Source of the DNA: Pseudomonas sp. RIT623
Lineage (GTDB): Bacteria; Pseudomonadota; Gammaproteobacteria; Pseudomonadales; Pseudomonadaceae
DNA: 64,000 nucleotides
Direction of reading: 5' to 3'
Assembly (NCBI RefSeq): GCF_004519305.1
Contig: NZ_SOZA01000021.1
Span: 21,325 to 85,324 of the forward strand
Every line of letters starts with the position of its first letter. Within the stretch, counting starts at the first letter, position 1. The position numbers were made by a program, and so were the translations under genes. The notes below the pieces were generated by a model. The model saw only the letters and a list, made by a program, of their open reading frames with translations, ran no database searches and was not told the origin of the DNA. Shown piece by piece: positions 56,549 through 64,000 of this stretch.

Positions 56549-57866
56549 CAAGGTGCTCCGTCGGCAGGTCGAGCATGACGCCTGCTTCTTCTGCGGTGAG
56601 GTTGGCTGCGCGCAGCCTGCCGAAACCCGGCTGGCGCGCATCGCGCAAGTAAAGATCATAACGACCCGGGGCACGGGCCAGCAGGGTGGCCGCAGCTGGG
56701 TGGGCCATGGCACAGGAACGTGGGCAGGCGGACAGGTGCACGCTGCCCGGGGCGCCTTGCGGCAACAGGCCGGCCAGGGTCACGGCATCGGCCTTGGTGT
56801 CGGCCTGGGCCTTGGCGCACCCGCTGGAGCCGGTGCAGGCGACGACCCGCGCCAGCGGGTGCTCGCTGTGGCACAGCATGCCGCAGGCCATCAGTTGCGC
56901 GCGTGCGTTTTCCAGCTCCGCCGGCTCGAGGGAGGTCAGCACCAGGCTCTGCCAAGGGCTCAGCCGCAAGCTGCCATCGCCCCATTGCCGGGCGATACGC
57001 GCGGCACCGCGCAGCATTGCCGGCGTCAGGCGCCCCAGGGGTGGCGCGACGCCCAGCGCCATGCCCTGGCGCTGGGGCAGCACGCCCAACCATGGGCTTG
57101 TCGTCGTCGGGCGCTGCCAGGCCACCGCGGTGGTCTCGACCTGGATCGCCAGCCCTTCCAGAAAATGCTCCACCGGGCACGTCTGCAGCAATTGACGCAT
57201 GCGCGACTGCTCGGGCGTCGCCAGGTCGAGGAAGCGCTCCAGTACCGCGCGCACCAGCGCCAGCCCTTGCTCCACCGGCACAGCCCCCAGCACCTGGCCG
57301 CTCGACAGGCTGCTCGCGAGTCCGAAGCGCAGCCAGACACGGCCTGCGCGTGGCATCGCGGACAGCCACAAATCATGGGCGTGCTCGAGCATCGCCAACG
57401 CTTCGCCGCCATCGAGTTGCACGGCGAACTTGGCCGACAGCTTGTGGAACCTGGGGGTGCTTTCCAGCAGGTCGAGGATTTGCCCGGCCAATGGCCGGGT
57501 GTCGCACAACATGGCCGGATCAAGCCCGGCCAGTGGGCTGAGCATGAGGTTGCGCACATCATCACCGGCCGCGTCACGTGGGCCGAGCCCGGCAGCCAGC
57601 AGATGCTCGACCAGCCCGCTGTGATCCTGGCCTACGCCACGAATCTGCAGATTGGCGCGGTTGGTCGCCTCGATCACGCCTGCGGCAAAACGCTCGGAGG
57701 CGTCGGCAACGGCGTCGGCCTGGTCGGCCAGCAGCAGGCCACCGGGCAGCTTGATCCGGCAAATGCCGCCATCGCGCGCGGCGACGATGCGCCACAACCC
57801 CGGGCAGGCCGAGGGGCGGGGCGAAACTTCGGAAGGTAGGGGCGGCGTCAAAGGGGCATCCGGCAA
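56541..57866 (-). CDS. cobG: Precorrin-3B synthase
   Basis: CobG is the O2-dependent hydroxylase of the aerobic cobalamin route. It belongs to the sulfite/nitrite-reductase-like family and carries a 4Fe-4S cluster; Cys ligands are visible in ACTGSSGC and SACPRSC near the C-terminus. The only early in-frame starts are TTG codons (57866 or 57851), neither with a good ribosome site, so the exact N-terminus is uncertain. It is the first gene of cobGHIJ and is divergent from cobL, with 111 bp between them. Confidence 0.9.
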   Translation of the reverse strand: MPDAPLTPPLPSEVSPRPSACPGLWRIVAARDGGICRIKLPGGLLLADQADAVADASERFAAGVIEATNRANLQIRGVGQDHSGLVEHLLAAGLGPRDAAGDDVRNLMLSPLAGLDPAMLCDTRPLAGQILDLLESTPRFHKLSAKFAVQLDGGEALAMLEHAHDLWLSAMPRAGRVWLRFGLASSLSSGQVLGAVPVEQGLALVRAVLERFLDLATPEQSRMRQLLQTCPVEHFLEGLAIQVETTAVAWQRPTTTSPWLGVLPQRQGMALGVAPPLGRLTPAMLRGAARIARQWGDGSLRLSPWQSLVLTSLEPAELENARAQLMACGMLCHSEHPLARVVACTGSSGCAKAQADTKADAVTLAGLLPQGAPGSVHLSACPRSCAMAHPAAATLLARAPGRYDLYLRDARQPGFGRLRAANLTAEEAGVMLDLPTEHLDD

Positions 57867-57977
57867 TCGTGAAAGTGCGCTTCAGTGTAGAAGGCGCGGT
57901 ATTATGCCTGCTTTGTCCGGCGGCATGAAAAACCGGTGGTCGAACGCCCCGCGATCAATGAACGGTACGAGGAACAG

Positions 57978-59189
57978 ATGGCCCCCTGGCTGACAGTAAT
58001 AGGCATCGGCGAAGACGGCTTCAGCGGCCTGGGCAAACAGGCCCGGCGCGCCCTGCTGTCGGCCACGCGCATCATCGGTGCCCCGCGCCAGCTGGCCCTG
58101 CTGCCCCGCTGCGTCACCGCCGAGCAACTGCACTGGCCCAGCCCCTTCTCCCTGGCCCCGGTCCTGGCCCTGCGCGGCGCGCCGGTATGCGTATTGGCCA
58201 GCGGCGACCCGATGTTCTACGGCGTCGGCGCCAGCCTGGCGCGCCAGCTGCCCGCCGACGAACTGCAAGTGCTGCCGATGCCCTCCTCCTGCGCCCTCGC
58301 CGCCGCCCGCCTGGGCTGGCCGCTGCAGGACGTGCAGGTGGTCTCGGTGGTCGCCCGCCCACTGGCGGCGCTCAATGCCCACCTGTACAGCGGCATGCGC
58401 CTGCTGGTGCTGAGCAACGACGAAAGCAGCCCGGCGGCCATTGCCGCGCAGCTGCGCGAACGTGGCTTCGGCCCCAGCCGTCTGCAGGTGCTCGAACACC
58501 TCGGCGGCCCACAGGAACGAACGCTGAGCGGTACCGCCGACGACTGGCCACATACCGACATCGCTCTACTCAACCTGGTCGCCATCGAATGCCAGGCCTC
58601 GCTTGACGCCCCGCGCCTGCCGCGCGTGGCCGGCCTGCCTGACAGCGCTTTCCGTCACGACGGCCAGCTGACCAAGCGCGACGTGCGAGCAATCACCTTG
58701 GCCCGCCTGGCACCGCAACCGGGTGAGCTGCTGTGGGACGTAGGCGCCGGTTGCGGCTCCATCGGCATCGAATGGATGCGCGCCCACCCCAGCTGCCGCA
58801 CCCTTGCGATCGAGGCTGACGAGGGCCGCCAGGGCTACATCGAATGCAACCGCGACACCCTCGGCGTGCCCGGCCTGCAACTGATCCGCGGCAAGGCACC
58901 CGAAGCGTTGGCCGGCCTGGAACGTCCGGACGCGATCTTCATCGGCGGCGGCGTCACCCGCGAAGGCATGCTCGACCTGTGCTGGGAGCGCCTGCTGCCA
59001 GGCGGACGCCTGGTTGCCAACGCCGTCACGCTGCAAAGCGAAGTCACCCTGGCGCAGTTCCGCGACCAACACGGCGGCGAGCTGACCCGTATCCATATCG
59101 CCCACACCCAGCCACTGGGCAGCTTCGACACCTGGCGCCAGGCCCTGCCGATCACTTTGCTCGACGTGGTGAAGCCCGTCGATGCGTGA
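57978..59189 (+). CDS. cobL: Precorrin-6Y C5,15-methyltransferase (decarboxylating)
   Basis: CobL methylates C5 and C15 and removes the C12 acetate carboxyl. The 403-residue product is a natural fusion of a CbiE-type domain (1-200, [16 protein letters not shown]) and a CbiT-type domain (from about 210, [18 protein letters not shown]). ATG 57978 follows GAGGAAC. The short spacer to cobG shows no cobalamin riboswitch. It overlaps cbiD by 8 bp. Confidence 0.94.
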   Translation: MAPWLTVIGIGEDGFSGLGKQARRALLSATRIIGAPRQLALLPRCVTAEQLHWPSPFSLAPVLALRGAPVCVLASGDPMFYGVGASLARQLPADELQVLPMPSSCALAAARLGWPLQDVQVVSVVARPLAALNAHLYSGMRLLVLSNDESSPAAIAAQLRERGFGPSRLQVLEHLGGPQERTLSGTADDWPHTDIALLNLVAIECQASLDAPRLPRVAGLPDSAFRHDGQLTKRDVRAITLARLAPQPGELLWDVGAGCGSIGIEWMRAHPSCRTLAIEADEGRQGYIECNRDTLGVPGLQLIRGKAPEALAGLERPDAIFIGGGVTREGMLDLCWERLLPGGRLVANAVTLQSEVTLAQFRDQHGGELTRIHIAHTQPLGSFDTWRQALPITLLDVVKPVDA

Positions 59190-60276
59190 AGAAACCCGCG
59201 AACAGCCCGCGCCCCTGCGCAGCGGCCTGACCACCGGCAGCTGCGCCACCGCCACCAGCCTGGCGGCGGCGCGCCTGCTGCTGACCGGCCAGCACAATGA
59301 CGCGGTGCGCATCACCCTGCCCAAGGGCAAGGTGGTAGAGATGCGCCTGGAGTTCTGCCATCTCAAAGGCGAAGCCGCCGAAGCCGGCACCCTGAAAGAT
59401 GCCGGCGACGACCCCGATGTCACCCATGGCGCCCTGCTCTACAGCCAGGTACGCCTGCTGGCCGAGCCTGGCATTCGCTTTGTCGCCGGGCAAGGCGTGG
59501 GGACCGTGACCCGTCCGGGGCTGGTGCTGGGCGTCGGCGAGCCGGCGATCAACCCGGTGCCGCGCAGGATGATCAGCGATCACCTGCAACAGCTGGCGGT
59601 CGAGTGCGGCTATGGCGGCGGCTTCGAAGTGACGGTCAATGTCCAGGGCGGTGAGTCGCTGGCCCTGAAGACCATGAATCCACGCCTGGGCATCCTCGGC
59701 GGACTGTCGATCCTCGGCACCAGCGGCATCGTCCGGCCGTTTTCCTGCTCGGCCTACATCGCCTCGATCCACCAGGGCATCGACGTCGCCCACACCAACG
59801 GCTACATGCATATCGCCGCCTGCACCGGCAACGCCAGCGAAGACACCATGCGCCGGGTCTACGACCTGCCGGAGATCGCCCTGATCGAGATGGGCGACTT
59901 CGTCGGCGCGGTGCTCAAACACCTGCGTAAAGTGCCGGTGCCGCGCCTTACGCTATGCGGTGGCTTCGGCAAGATCAGCAAGCTGGCCGCCGGGCACATG
60001 GACCTGCACAGCCGCCATTCGAGCATCGACCTGCCGCAGCTGGCGGGCTGGGCAGCGGCCATCGGCGCCGATACCACGCTGCAACAAGCCATCGTCGGCG
60101 CCAACACCAGCCAGCAGGCGCTGGCTATGGCCCACGCCGCCGGTATCGCGCTGGGCGACGAGGTCTGCCGTCACGCCCTGCTCTTCGCCCGCAGCGTGGT
60201 GCCGGCCCAAGTGCAAGTCGAAGTGTTCGCCATCGACCGCCAGGGCGGTATCGTCGGCAAGGCAGGCGTGGCATGA
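59182..60276 (+). CDS. cbiD: Cobalt-precorrin-5B C1-methyltransferase (CbiD)
   Basis: CbiD methylates C1, with loss of the C20 fragment, in the cobalt-early (anaerobic) route. The 364-residue product has the N-terminal signature [18 protein letters not shown] and [19 protein letters not shown]. It sits among aerobic-type genes (cobG, cobL), where it should replace CobF. It overlaps cobL upstream and cobK downstream, so all three are one operon. Confidence 0.94.
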   Translation: MREETREQPAPLRSGLTTGSCATATSLAAARLLLTGQHNDAVRITLPKGKVVEMRLEFCHLKGEAAEAGTLKDAGDDPDVTHGALLYSQVRLLAEPGIRFVAGQGVGTVTRPGLVLGVGEPAINPVPRRMISDHLQQLAVECGYGGGFEVTVNVQGGESLALKTMNPRLGILGGLSILGTSGIVRPFSCSAYIASIHQGIDVAHTNGYMHIAACTGNASEDTMRRVYDLPEIALIEMGDFVGAVLKHLRKVPVPRLTLCGGFGKISKLAAGHMDLHSRHSSIDLPQLAGWAAAIGADTTLQQAIVGANTSQQALAMAHAAGIALGDEVCRHALLFARSVVPAQVQVEVFAIDRQGGIVGKAGVA

Positions 60277-61001
60277 AAGGGCGCATCCTGCTACTCGGCG
60301 GCGTTACCGAAGCCCTGGCCATCGCCCGCCAGCTGGGTCCGCAGCATGTCTACAGCCTCGCCGGCATCGGCCGCGTTCCCCAGGACCTGGCTTGCCAGGT
60401 GCGGGTTGGCGGTTATGGCGGCGCCGCAGGACTGGCCGAGTACCTGCGTGTCGAAGGCATCGACTTGCTGATCGACGCCACCCATCCCTATGCCGCGCAG
60501 ATCAGCCGCAACGCCGCCCTCGCCGCACGCAGCGCTGGCATTCCCTGCTGGGCCCTGCGCCGTCCGGCGTGGCAGGCGCAGCTTGGCGATGACTGGCGCG
60601 AAGTCGAGGATTGGGCCGGGCTGATCGAGGCGCTGACCCCGTTCGAGCGCCCCTTGTTCACCCTTGGCCGGGAACCCCTGCAACATCTGGACGAAATCCC
60701 CCCTCACCAGTTCTGGACCCTGCGCGCCCTCGAAGCGTGTCCCGGCAATGAACGCTGCGAGGTGATCGGTGCTCGCGGACCATTCCTCATCGACGATGAG
60801 CGTGCCCTGTTCGAACGTCGACGGATCGACGTGCTGGTGAGCAAGAACAGTGGCAGCACGGCCACCGAGCCGAAGCTGGAAGTGGCAAGGGAGCGCGGGA
60901 TTCCAGTGCTGGTGCTCAAGCGGCCGGTGCTGCCGGAGGTGGATCGAACTTTCCCTGATCCGAAACGGCTATTTGAGGCTCTGAGCTTCCGTCCTGAATA
61001 A
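60273..61001 (+). CDS. cobK: (Cobalt-)precorrin-6A reductase
   Basis: CobK/CbiJ reduces precorrin-6A with NADPH. The 242-residue product begins [17 protein letters not shown] and carries [16 protein letters not shown] and [18 protein letters not shown] 60273 overlaps the cbiD stop (ATGA). It ends the cobL-cbiD-cobK operon; I see no strong terminator after it. Confidence 0.94.
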   Translation: MKGRILLLGGVTEALAIARQLGPQHVYSLAGIGRVPQDLACQVRVGGYGGAAGLAEYLRVEGIDLLIDATHPYAAQISRNAALAARSAGIPCWALRRPAWQAQLGDDWREVEDWAGLIEALTPFERPLFTLGREPLQHLDEIPPHQFWTLRALEACPGNERCEVIGARGPFLIDDERALFERRRIDVLVSKNSGSTATEPKLEVARERGIPVLVLKRPVLPEVDRTFPDPKRLFEALSFRPE

Positions 61002-61094
61002 CTCGGCATCTTCCGAAACACATTGATGCTGTCATCGCTCCACAAGATTAAGCAAGGTGTAGCCCTTCCCAGGTACTTCGAATGGAGCCACCTC

Positions 61095-61277
61095 ATGCCA
61101 GATACGCCCAAACGCCCCCCAGACACAGCTTATGAAAGTGCTCCCCCTGTCCTCAAAAGCGATTGGGACACCTGGTTTGCAAATGACGGTGTGACCAGCG
61201 ACTTCATCATTCAGCGCGAACAGCTGGCCGATCAGCGTCGCGACACACTCTCCAGCAGAGTTTGTAAGGACAGGTAA
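61095..61277 (+). CDS. Small hypothetical protein, possibly antitoxin-like
   Basis: The 60-residue product starts at ATG 61095 behind GGAG. It is hydrophilic: KSDWDTWFANDGVTSDF then REQLADQRRDTLSSR. The WFANDGV..DF and Q-R pattern weakly resembles the C-terminal part of some MazE/VapB-type antitoxins, without the N-terminal DNA-binding domain. No toxin gene is beside it, so it may be a remnant or an unrelated small gene. Local sequence is less GC-rich than the neighbours. Confidence 0.4.
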   Translation: MPDTPKRPPDTAYESAPPVLKSDWDTWFANDGVTSDFIIQREQLADQRRDTLSSRVCKDR

Positions 61278-61339
61278 ATGGCCCTGTGCCTTTATCCTGC
61301 CGTACAATCACCTTCCCCCTTCTGGAAGGCTCCGCCCAT

Positions 61340-61777
61340 ATGGAAATGCAATGGTGGATCTGGCTCGTCTTCGGCGTGGCCCTGATCCTGCTGGAACTGG
61401 TGCTCCCCACCTTCTTCATTCTCTGGTTCGGCATCGGCGCCGTGCTGGTGTCGTTCGTCTCGCTGCTCGCCCCCAGCCTGCAACTCGATATGCAGGGTTT
61501 GCTGTGGGTGGTGTTTTCGTCGATCACCACCGTGCTCTGGTTCAAGGTGTTCCGGCGCAAGAAAGCGGACGTGCGCTGGACCGCCGACAGCGTGATCGGT
61601 GAGGTCGGCCTGCTGACCAGCGCCGTGTCGCAGTTCCAGAAAGGCCGCGTGCGTTTCCAGAAACCGATCCTCGGCAACGAGGAATGGACCTGTATCTCGG
61701 ACAGCGATATCCCCGCCGGCGAGCGCGTGCGCCTGGCCGCCATCGAAGGCAACACCGCCCGGGTCACCCGGGCCTGA
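61340..61777 (+). CDS. NfeD-family membrane protein
   Basis: The 145-residue protein has two to three N-terminal hydrophobic helices (residues 4-70) and a C-terminal OB-fold NfeD domain (IGEVGLLTSAVSQFQKGRVR; then GERVRLAAIEGN). This is the short form without a ClpP-like protease domain. NfeD genes are nearly always next to SPFH genes, as here, and the pair is thought to help organise membrane microdomains. ATG 61340 follows GGAAGG. Confidence 0.85.
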   Translation: MEMQWWIWLVFGVALILLELVLPTFFILWFGIGAVLVSFVSLLAPSLQLDMQGLLWVVFSSITTVLWFKVFRRKKADVRWTADSVIGEVGLLTSAVSQFQKGRVRFQKPILGNEEWTCISDSDIPAGERVRLAAIEGNTARVTRA

Positions 61778-61804
61778 ATCCGCACTAAAAGGAAGTTCGC
61801 AAGC

Positions 61805-62659
61805 ATGACCAGCCTCATCGTCGTCGGCACCCTCGCCGCATTCGTACTGATCACCGTGTTCAAGGGCGTGCGCATCGTGCCCCAGGGCGAGGAATGGATC
61901 GTCGAGCGCCTGGGTCGTTACCACAGCACCCTCAAACCGGGCCTGAACATCGTCATTCCGTACATGGACGTGGTCGCCTATCGCCTGCCGACCAAGGACA
62001 TCATCCTCGACGTGCAGCAGCAGGAAATCATCACCAAGGACAACGCGGTGATCGTCGCCAACGCCCTGTGCTTCGCCAAGGTGGTCGACCCGCAGAAGGC
62101 CTCCTACGGCGTGCAGAACTTCTCGTTCGCCGTCACCAGCCTGACCATGACCTCGCTGCGCGCCATCGTCGGCGCCATGGACCTGGACGAGGCGCTGTCC
62201 AGCCGCGAGCAGATCAAGGCGCGCCTGCGCGAGGCGATGTCCGAGCAGACCGAAGACTGGGGCGTGACCGTGCGCTCGGTGGAGATCCAGGACATCAAGC
62301 CGTCGCCGAGCATGCAGACCGCCATGGAGCGCCAGGCCGCCGCCGAGCGCGAGCGTAAAGCCGACGTGACCCGCGCCGAAGGCAACAAGCAGGCGGCGAT
62401 CCTCGAGGCCGAGGCGCGCCTGCAAGCGGCCAAGCTGGATGCCGAGGCCCAGGTCAACCTGGCAGAAGCCTCGGCGCGGGCGATCACCCTGGTCAAGGAG
62501 GCGGTGGGCAGCGAGACCGTGCCGGCCATGTACCTGCTGGGTGAGCGCTACATTGGCGCGATGGAGAATCTGGCGGGTAGCGACAACGCCAAGGTGGTGG
62601 TGCTGCCGGCCGACCTGCAAGAGACCGTGCGCGGGCTGCTGGGCCGCAGCAAGGCCTGA
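61805..62659 (+). CDS. SPFH/band-7 (paraslipin) protein
   Basis: The 284-residue protein has one N-terminal membrane segment (about 3-20), an SPFH domain (VPQGEEWIVERLGRYHSTLK; DIILDVQQQEIITKDNAVI) and a C-terminal coiled coil rich in Ala/Glu (about 175-230), ending near VVVLPADLQET. Such proteins form large oligomers at the membrane. It starts 27 bp after the nfeD gene and probably works with it. A REP pair follows. Confidence 0.88.
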   Translation: MTSLIVVGTLAAFVLITVFKGVRIVPQGEEWIVERLGRYHSTLKPGLNIVIPYMDVVAYRLPTKDIILDVQQQEIITKDNAVIVANALCFAKVVDPQKASYGVQNFSFAVTSLTMTSLRAIVGAMDLDEALSSREQIKARLREAMSEQTEDWGVTVRSVEIQDIKPSPSMQTAMERQAAAERERKADVTRAEGNKQAAILEAEARLQAAKLDAEAQVNLAEASARAITLVKEAVGSETVPAMYLLGERYIGAMENLAGSDNAKVVVLPADLQETVRGLLGRSKA

Positions 62660-62667
62660 TAGCGCGG

Positions 62668-62725
62668 GTTCGCCGGCAAGCCGGCTCCTACGGGGTTCTC
62701 TGTAGGAGCCGGCTTGCCGGCGAAC
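62668..62725. repeat. Inverted pair of REP elements, GCCGGCTTGCCGGC subtype
   Basis: GTTCGCCGGCAAGCCGGCTCCTAC and its reverse complement are separated by about 10 bp, just after the SPFH gene. It is the same subtype as the pair at 32339-32400. Confidence 0.87.
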
Positions 62726-62820
62726 CACTCGCCCCCAGGTGCGGCACTTCACCGCACCCCGGCGTTTTTACCTATACTCCGCCGTACAATAGCCATCACG
62801 ATTCCTGACCGGATCTCTCC

Positions 62821-63210
62821 ATGCCCCCACGTCGGCACATTGCCTGGATAGCCTGCCTTGCAGTGCTGTTCAACCTGCTGGCCATGCCGCTGTCTTCTGC
62901 CGCGCCCAAGGGCCCGGCCGAGCAGCTGCTGTGGGGGGCTTTCTGCTCCAGCATGGCCAACAAGGCCAAGGTCGATGTCCAGGCCCTGGCCAAGATCGAC
63001 CTGGGGCAGCAAAGCGACGACAGCGCCAGCATGATGAACTGTTGGTGCTGCCTGGGTGCAGCGCCACTGCTAGCCTTGCCCAGCTACCCGCCACAGTTGC
63101 ACAACCCGCCGCTTCTGATCGCCGGGCACCTGCGGCACCTCGCCGACTACCAACCCACGCCGCGCCAGCTCTGGCCCGCGCTCAATCCCCGTGCCTCTCC
63201 GCTGGCCTGA
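62821..63210 (+). CDS. DUF2946 family protein
   Basis: The 129-residue product has a signal-like N-terminus (IAWIACLAVLFNLLAMPLSSAA) and a CWCC motif (NCWCCLGAAPLL). DUF2946 proteins typically sit in copper-uptake or copper-response clusters with PCuAC chaperones and TonB receptors. It is followed 46 bp later by such a chaperone. The CWCC could bind Cu(I), but that is inference. The ribosome site before ATG 62821 is weak. Confidence 0.75.
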   Translation: MPPRRHIAWIACLAVLFNLLAMPLSSAAPKGPAEQLLWGAFCSSMANKAKVDVQALAKIDLGQQSDDSASMMNCWCCLGAAPLLALPSYPPQLHNPPLLIAGHLRHLADYQPTPRQLWPALNPRASPLA

Positions 63211-63256
63211 GTTCACTACGCTGTCCTTCAGAACCTGAACAGACCGGAGATTCACC

Positions 63257-63742
63257 ATGCTCAAGCAAGCCCTCGTCCTGGCCGCCCTGCTGCTGCCCGG
63301 CGCCTACGCCAACGCCCACGAGTACAGCGTCGGCGACCTGCACATCGCCCACCCCTGGTCGCTGGAACTGCCGCCGAACGCGCCTAACGTGGCGGCCTAT
63401 TTCGTGATGCACAACAACGGCAAGGCCGACGACCGCCTGCTCTCGGTAAACAGCCCGCTCACCGACGACGCCCAGTTGCACGAGCACGTGATGAGCGCCG
63501 CCGGTGCCATGAAGATGCAGCAGGTGCAGAGCGTGGTGGTACCCGCCGGCAAGGACCTGACCTTCGCCCCCAGCGCCTACCACGTGATGATCATGCAGCC
63601 CAAGGACCGCAGCCTGCTGACCGACGGCAAGCGCTTCCCGCTGACCCTGCACTTCGAGAAAGCCGGTGACGTCACCGTCGATGTCGCCGTGCAGAAGCAG
63701 CCGCCGGCCGAGCAAGGCGCAGCGCACGAGCACGCGCACTGA
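63257..63742 (+). CDS. Periplasmic copper chaperone PCu(A)C
   Basis: The 161-residue protein has a signal peptide cut near YANA/HEYSV. The family Cu(I) motif is visible as His and Met residues in HEHVM, MKMQQV and YHVMIM. A His-rich tail (EHAH) may add metal binding. PCuAC proteins deliver copper to the CuA site of cytochrome oxidases or scavenge periplasmic copper. ATG 63257 follows GGAG. It lies between two DUF2946 genes. Confidence 0.88.
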   Translation: MLKQALVLAALLLPGAYANAHEYSVGDLHIAHPWSLELPPNAPNVAAYFVMHNNGKADDRLLSVNSPLTDDAQLHEHVMSAAGAMKMQQVQSVVVPAGKDLTFAPSAYHVMIMQPKDRSLLTDGKRFPLTLHFEKAGDVTVDVAVQKQPPAEQGAAHEHAH

Positions 63743-63762
63743 CCGACTGACAGGCGCTCGCC

Positions 63763-64000
63763 ATGAGCCTGCCGCGCTACAGCTCCGCCCGCAGCACCCG
63801 CCCTGATCGCAGGCGCGTCGGTGGCGGCTGGCTGAGCCTGTTCGCCATGTGGATGATCTTCATCGGCCCGCTGGTTTCCCAGTCGATGCCGATGGAGCAC
63901 CACGCCGGCATGGCCATGCCCATGGACATGTCGATGAACATGCCCATGGCCCAGGGGCACGACGCGCACCACGGCCACGGCAACGATGGCCAACTGCATG
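63763..64000 (+). CDS. DUF2946-like Met/His-rich protein, 3'-truncated by window edge
   Basis: An open frame starts at ATG 63763, 20 bp after the PCuAC gene, and runs off the window end without a stop (79 codons visible). It has a hydrophobic segment (LSLFAMWMIFIGPLVSQS), then a stretch very rich in Met and His (MPMEHHAGMAMPMDMSMNM, HDAHHGHG), as in copper-binding proteins. DUF2946 membership is likely from position and pattern. A TonB-dependent copper receptor gene may follow outside the window. Confidence 0.65.
   Translation, partial: MSLPRYSSARSTRPDRRRVGGGWLSLFAMWMIFIGPLVSQSMPMEHHAGMAMPMDMSMNMPMAQGHDAHHGHGNDGQLH

Noticed and set aside
57867..57977. Cobalamin riboswitch between cobG and cobL
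   Set aside because: Only 111 bp are available and no B12-box-like sequence is visible.

Overview
The window reads as chromosomal DNA of a Pseudomonas of the P. putida group. It is GC-rich and densely coded. Gene order matches conserved Pseudomonas blocks: speA-yciH-nudix-DUF2333-gcbA-MCP-dsbD-aroQ-accB-accC-prmA-DUF3426-dusB-fis-purH-purD-retS-marC, and cobJIHG/cobL-cbiD-cobK. Many intergenic spaces carry the REP sequences (GTAGGAGCGGCCTTG type) typical of this group. I see no rRNA, tRNA, prophage, integron or CRISPR array.

Regions. (1) 1-1.1 kb: two tandem DUF4136 lipoprotein genes, the first cut by the window edge. (2) 1.2-16.1 kb: a complete Tad/Flp (type IVb) pilus locus. It holds tadG, the sensor kinase pprA, tadF, prepilin peptidase fppA, response regulator pprB, and a DUF3613-tadD-C-B-A-Z-rcpA-rcpC operon divergent from the pilin gene flp. 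A single-domain response regulator follows flp. (3) 16.1-19.7 kb: a two-partner-secretion transporter (TpsB) downstream of a Gly-rich, collagen-like lipoprotein that has no recognisable TPS secretion domain. (4) 19.7-27.4 kb: pbpC (PBP1C) and yfhM (bacterial alpha2-macroglobulin with an intact thioester motif), with a small membrane protein gene between them. (5) 27.6-29.7 kb: a MATE exporter and a REP-associated tyrosine transposase (RAYT) flanked by REP pairs. (6) 29.7-53.5 kb: conserved core genes, including arginine decarboxylase, the GcbA diguanylate cyclase, a chemoreceptor, DsbD, acetyl-CoA carboxylase subunits, DusB-Fis, purine synthesis genes and the RetS hybrid kinase. (7) 53.5-61 kb: two divergent cobalamin (corrin ring) operons. 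(8) 61-64 kb: a small unknown gene, an NfeD/SPFH pair, and the start of a copper-handling cluster (DUF2946, PCuAC chaperone, second DUF2946 running off the end).

How the genes work together. PprA/PprB presumably control assembly of the Flp pilus: FppA processes Flp, TadA powers assembly, TadB/C form the inner-membrane platform, RcpA with TadD/RcpC forms the outer-membrane channel, and TadF/TadG are minor components. The TpsB-lipoprotein pair next door may add another surface structure. GcbA (c-di-GMP) and RetS (Gac/Rsm control) are further biofilm regulators in the window. The most interesting unexplained items are the TpsB/lipoprotein pair, the ACTTGGAT...GATCCGT element shared by the flp and tadF/fppA promoter regions, the repeated GGTACTAAT motif upstream of the lipoprotein, and a ~110-bp imperfect palindrome between purH and purD. 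Several start codons were moved from the longest open frame on the basis of Shine-Dalgarno sequences and operon overlaps.
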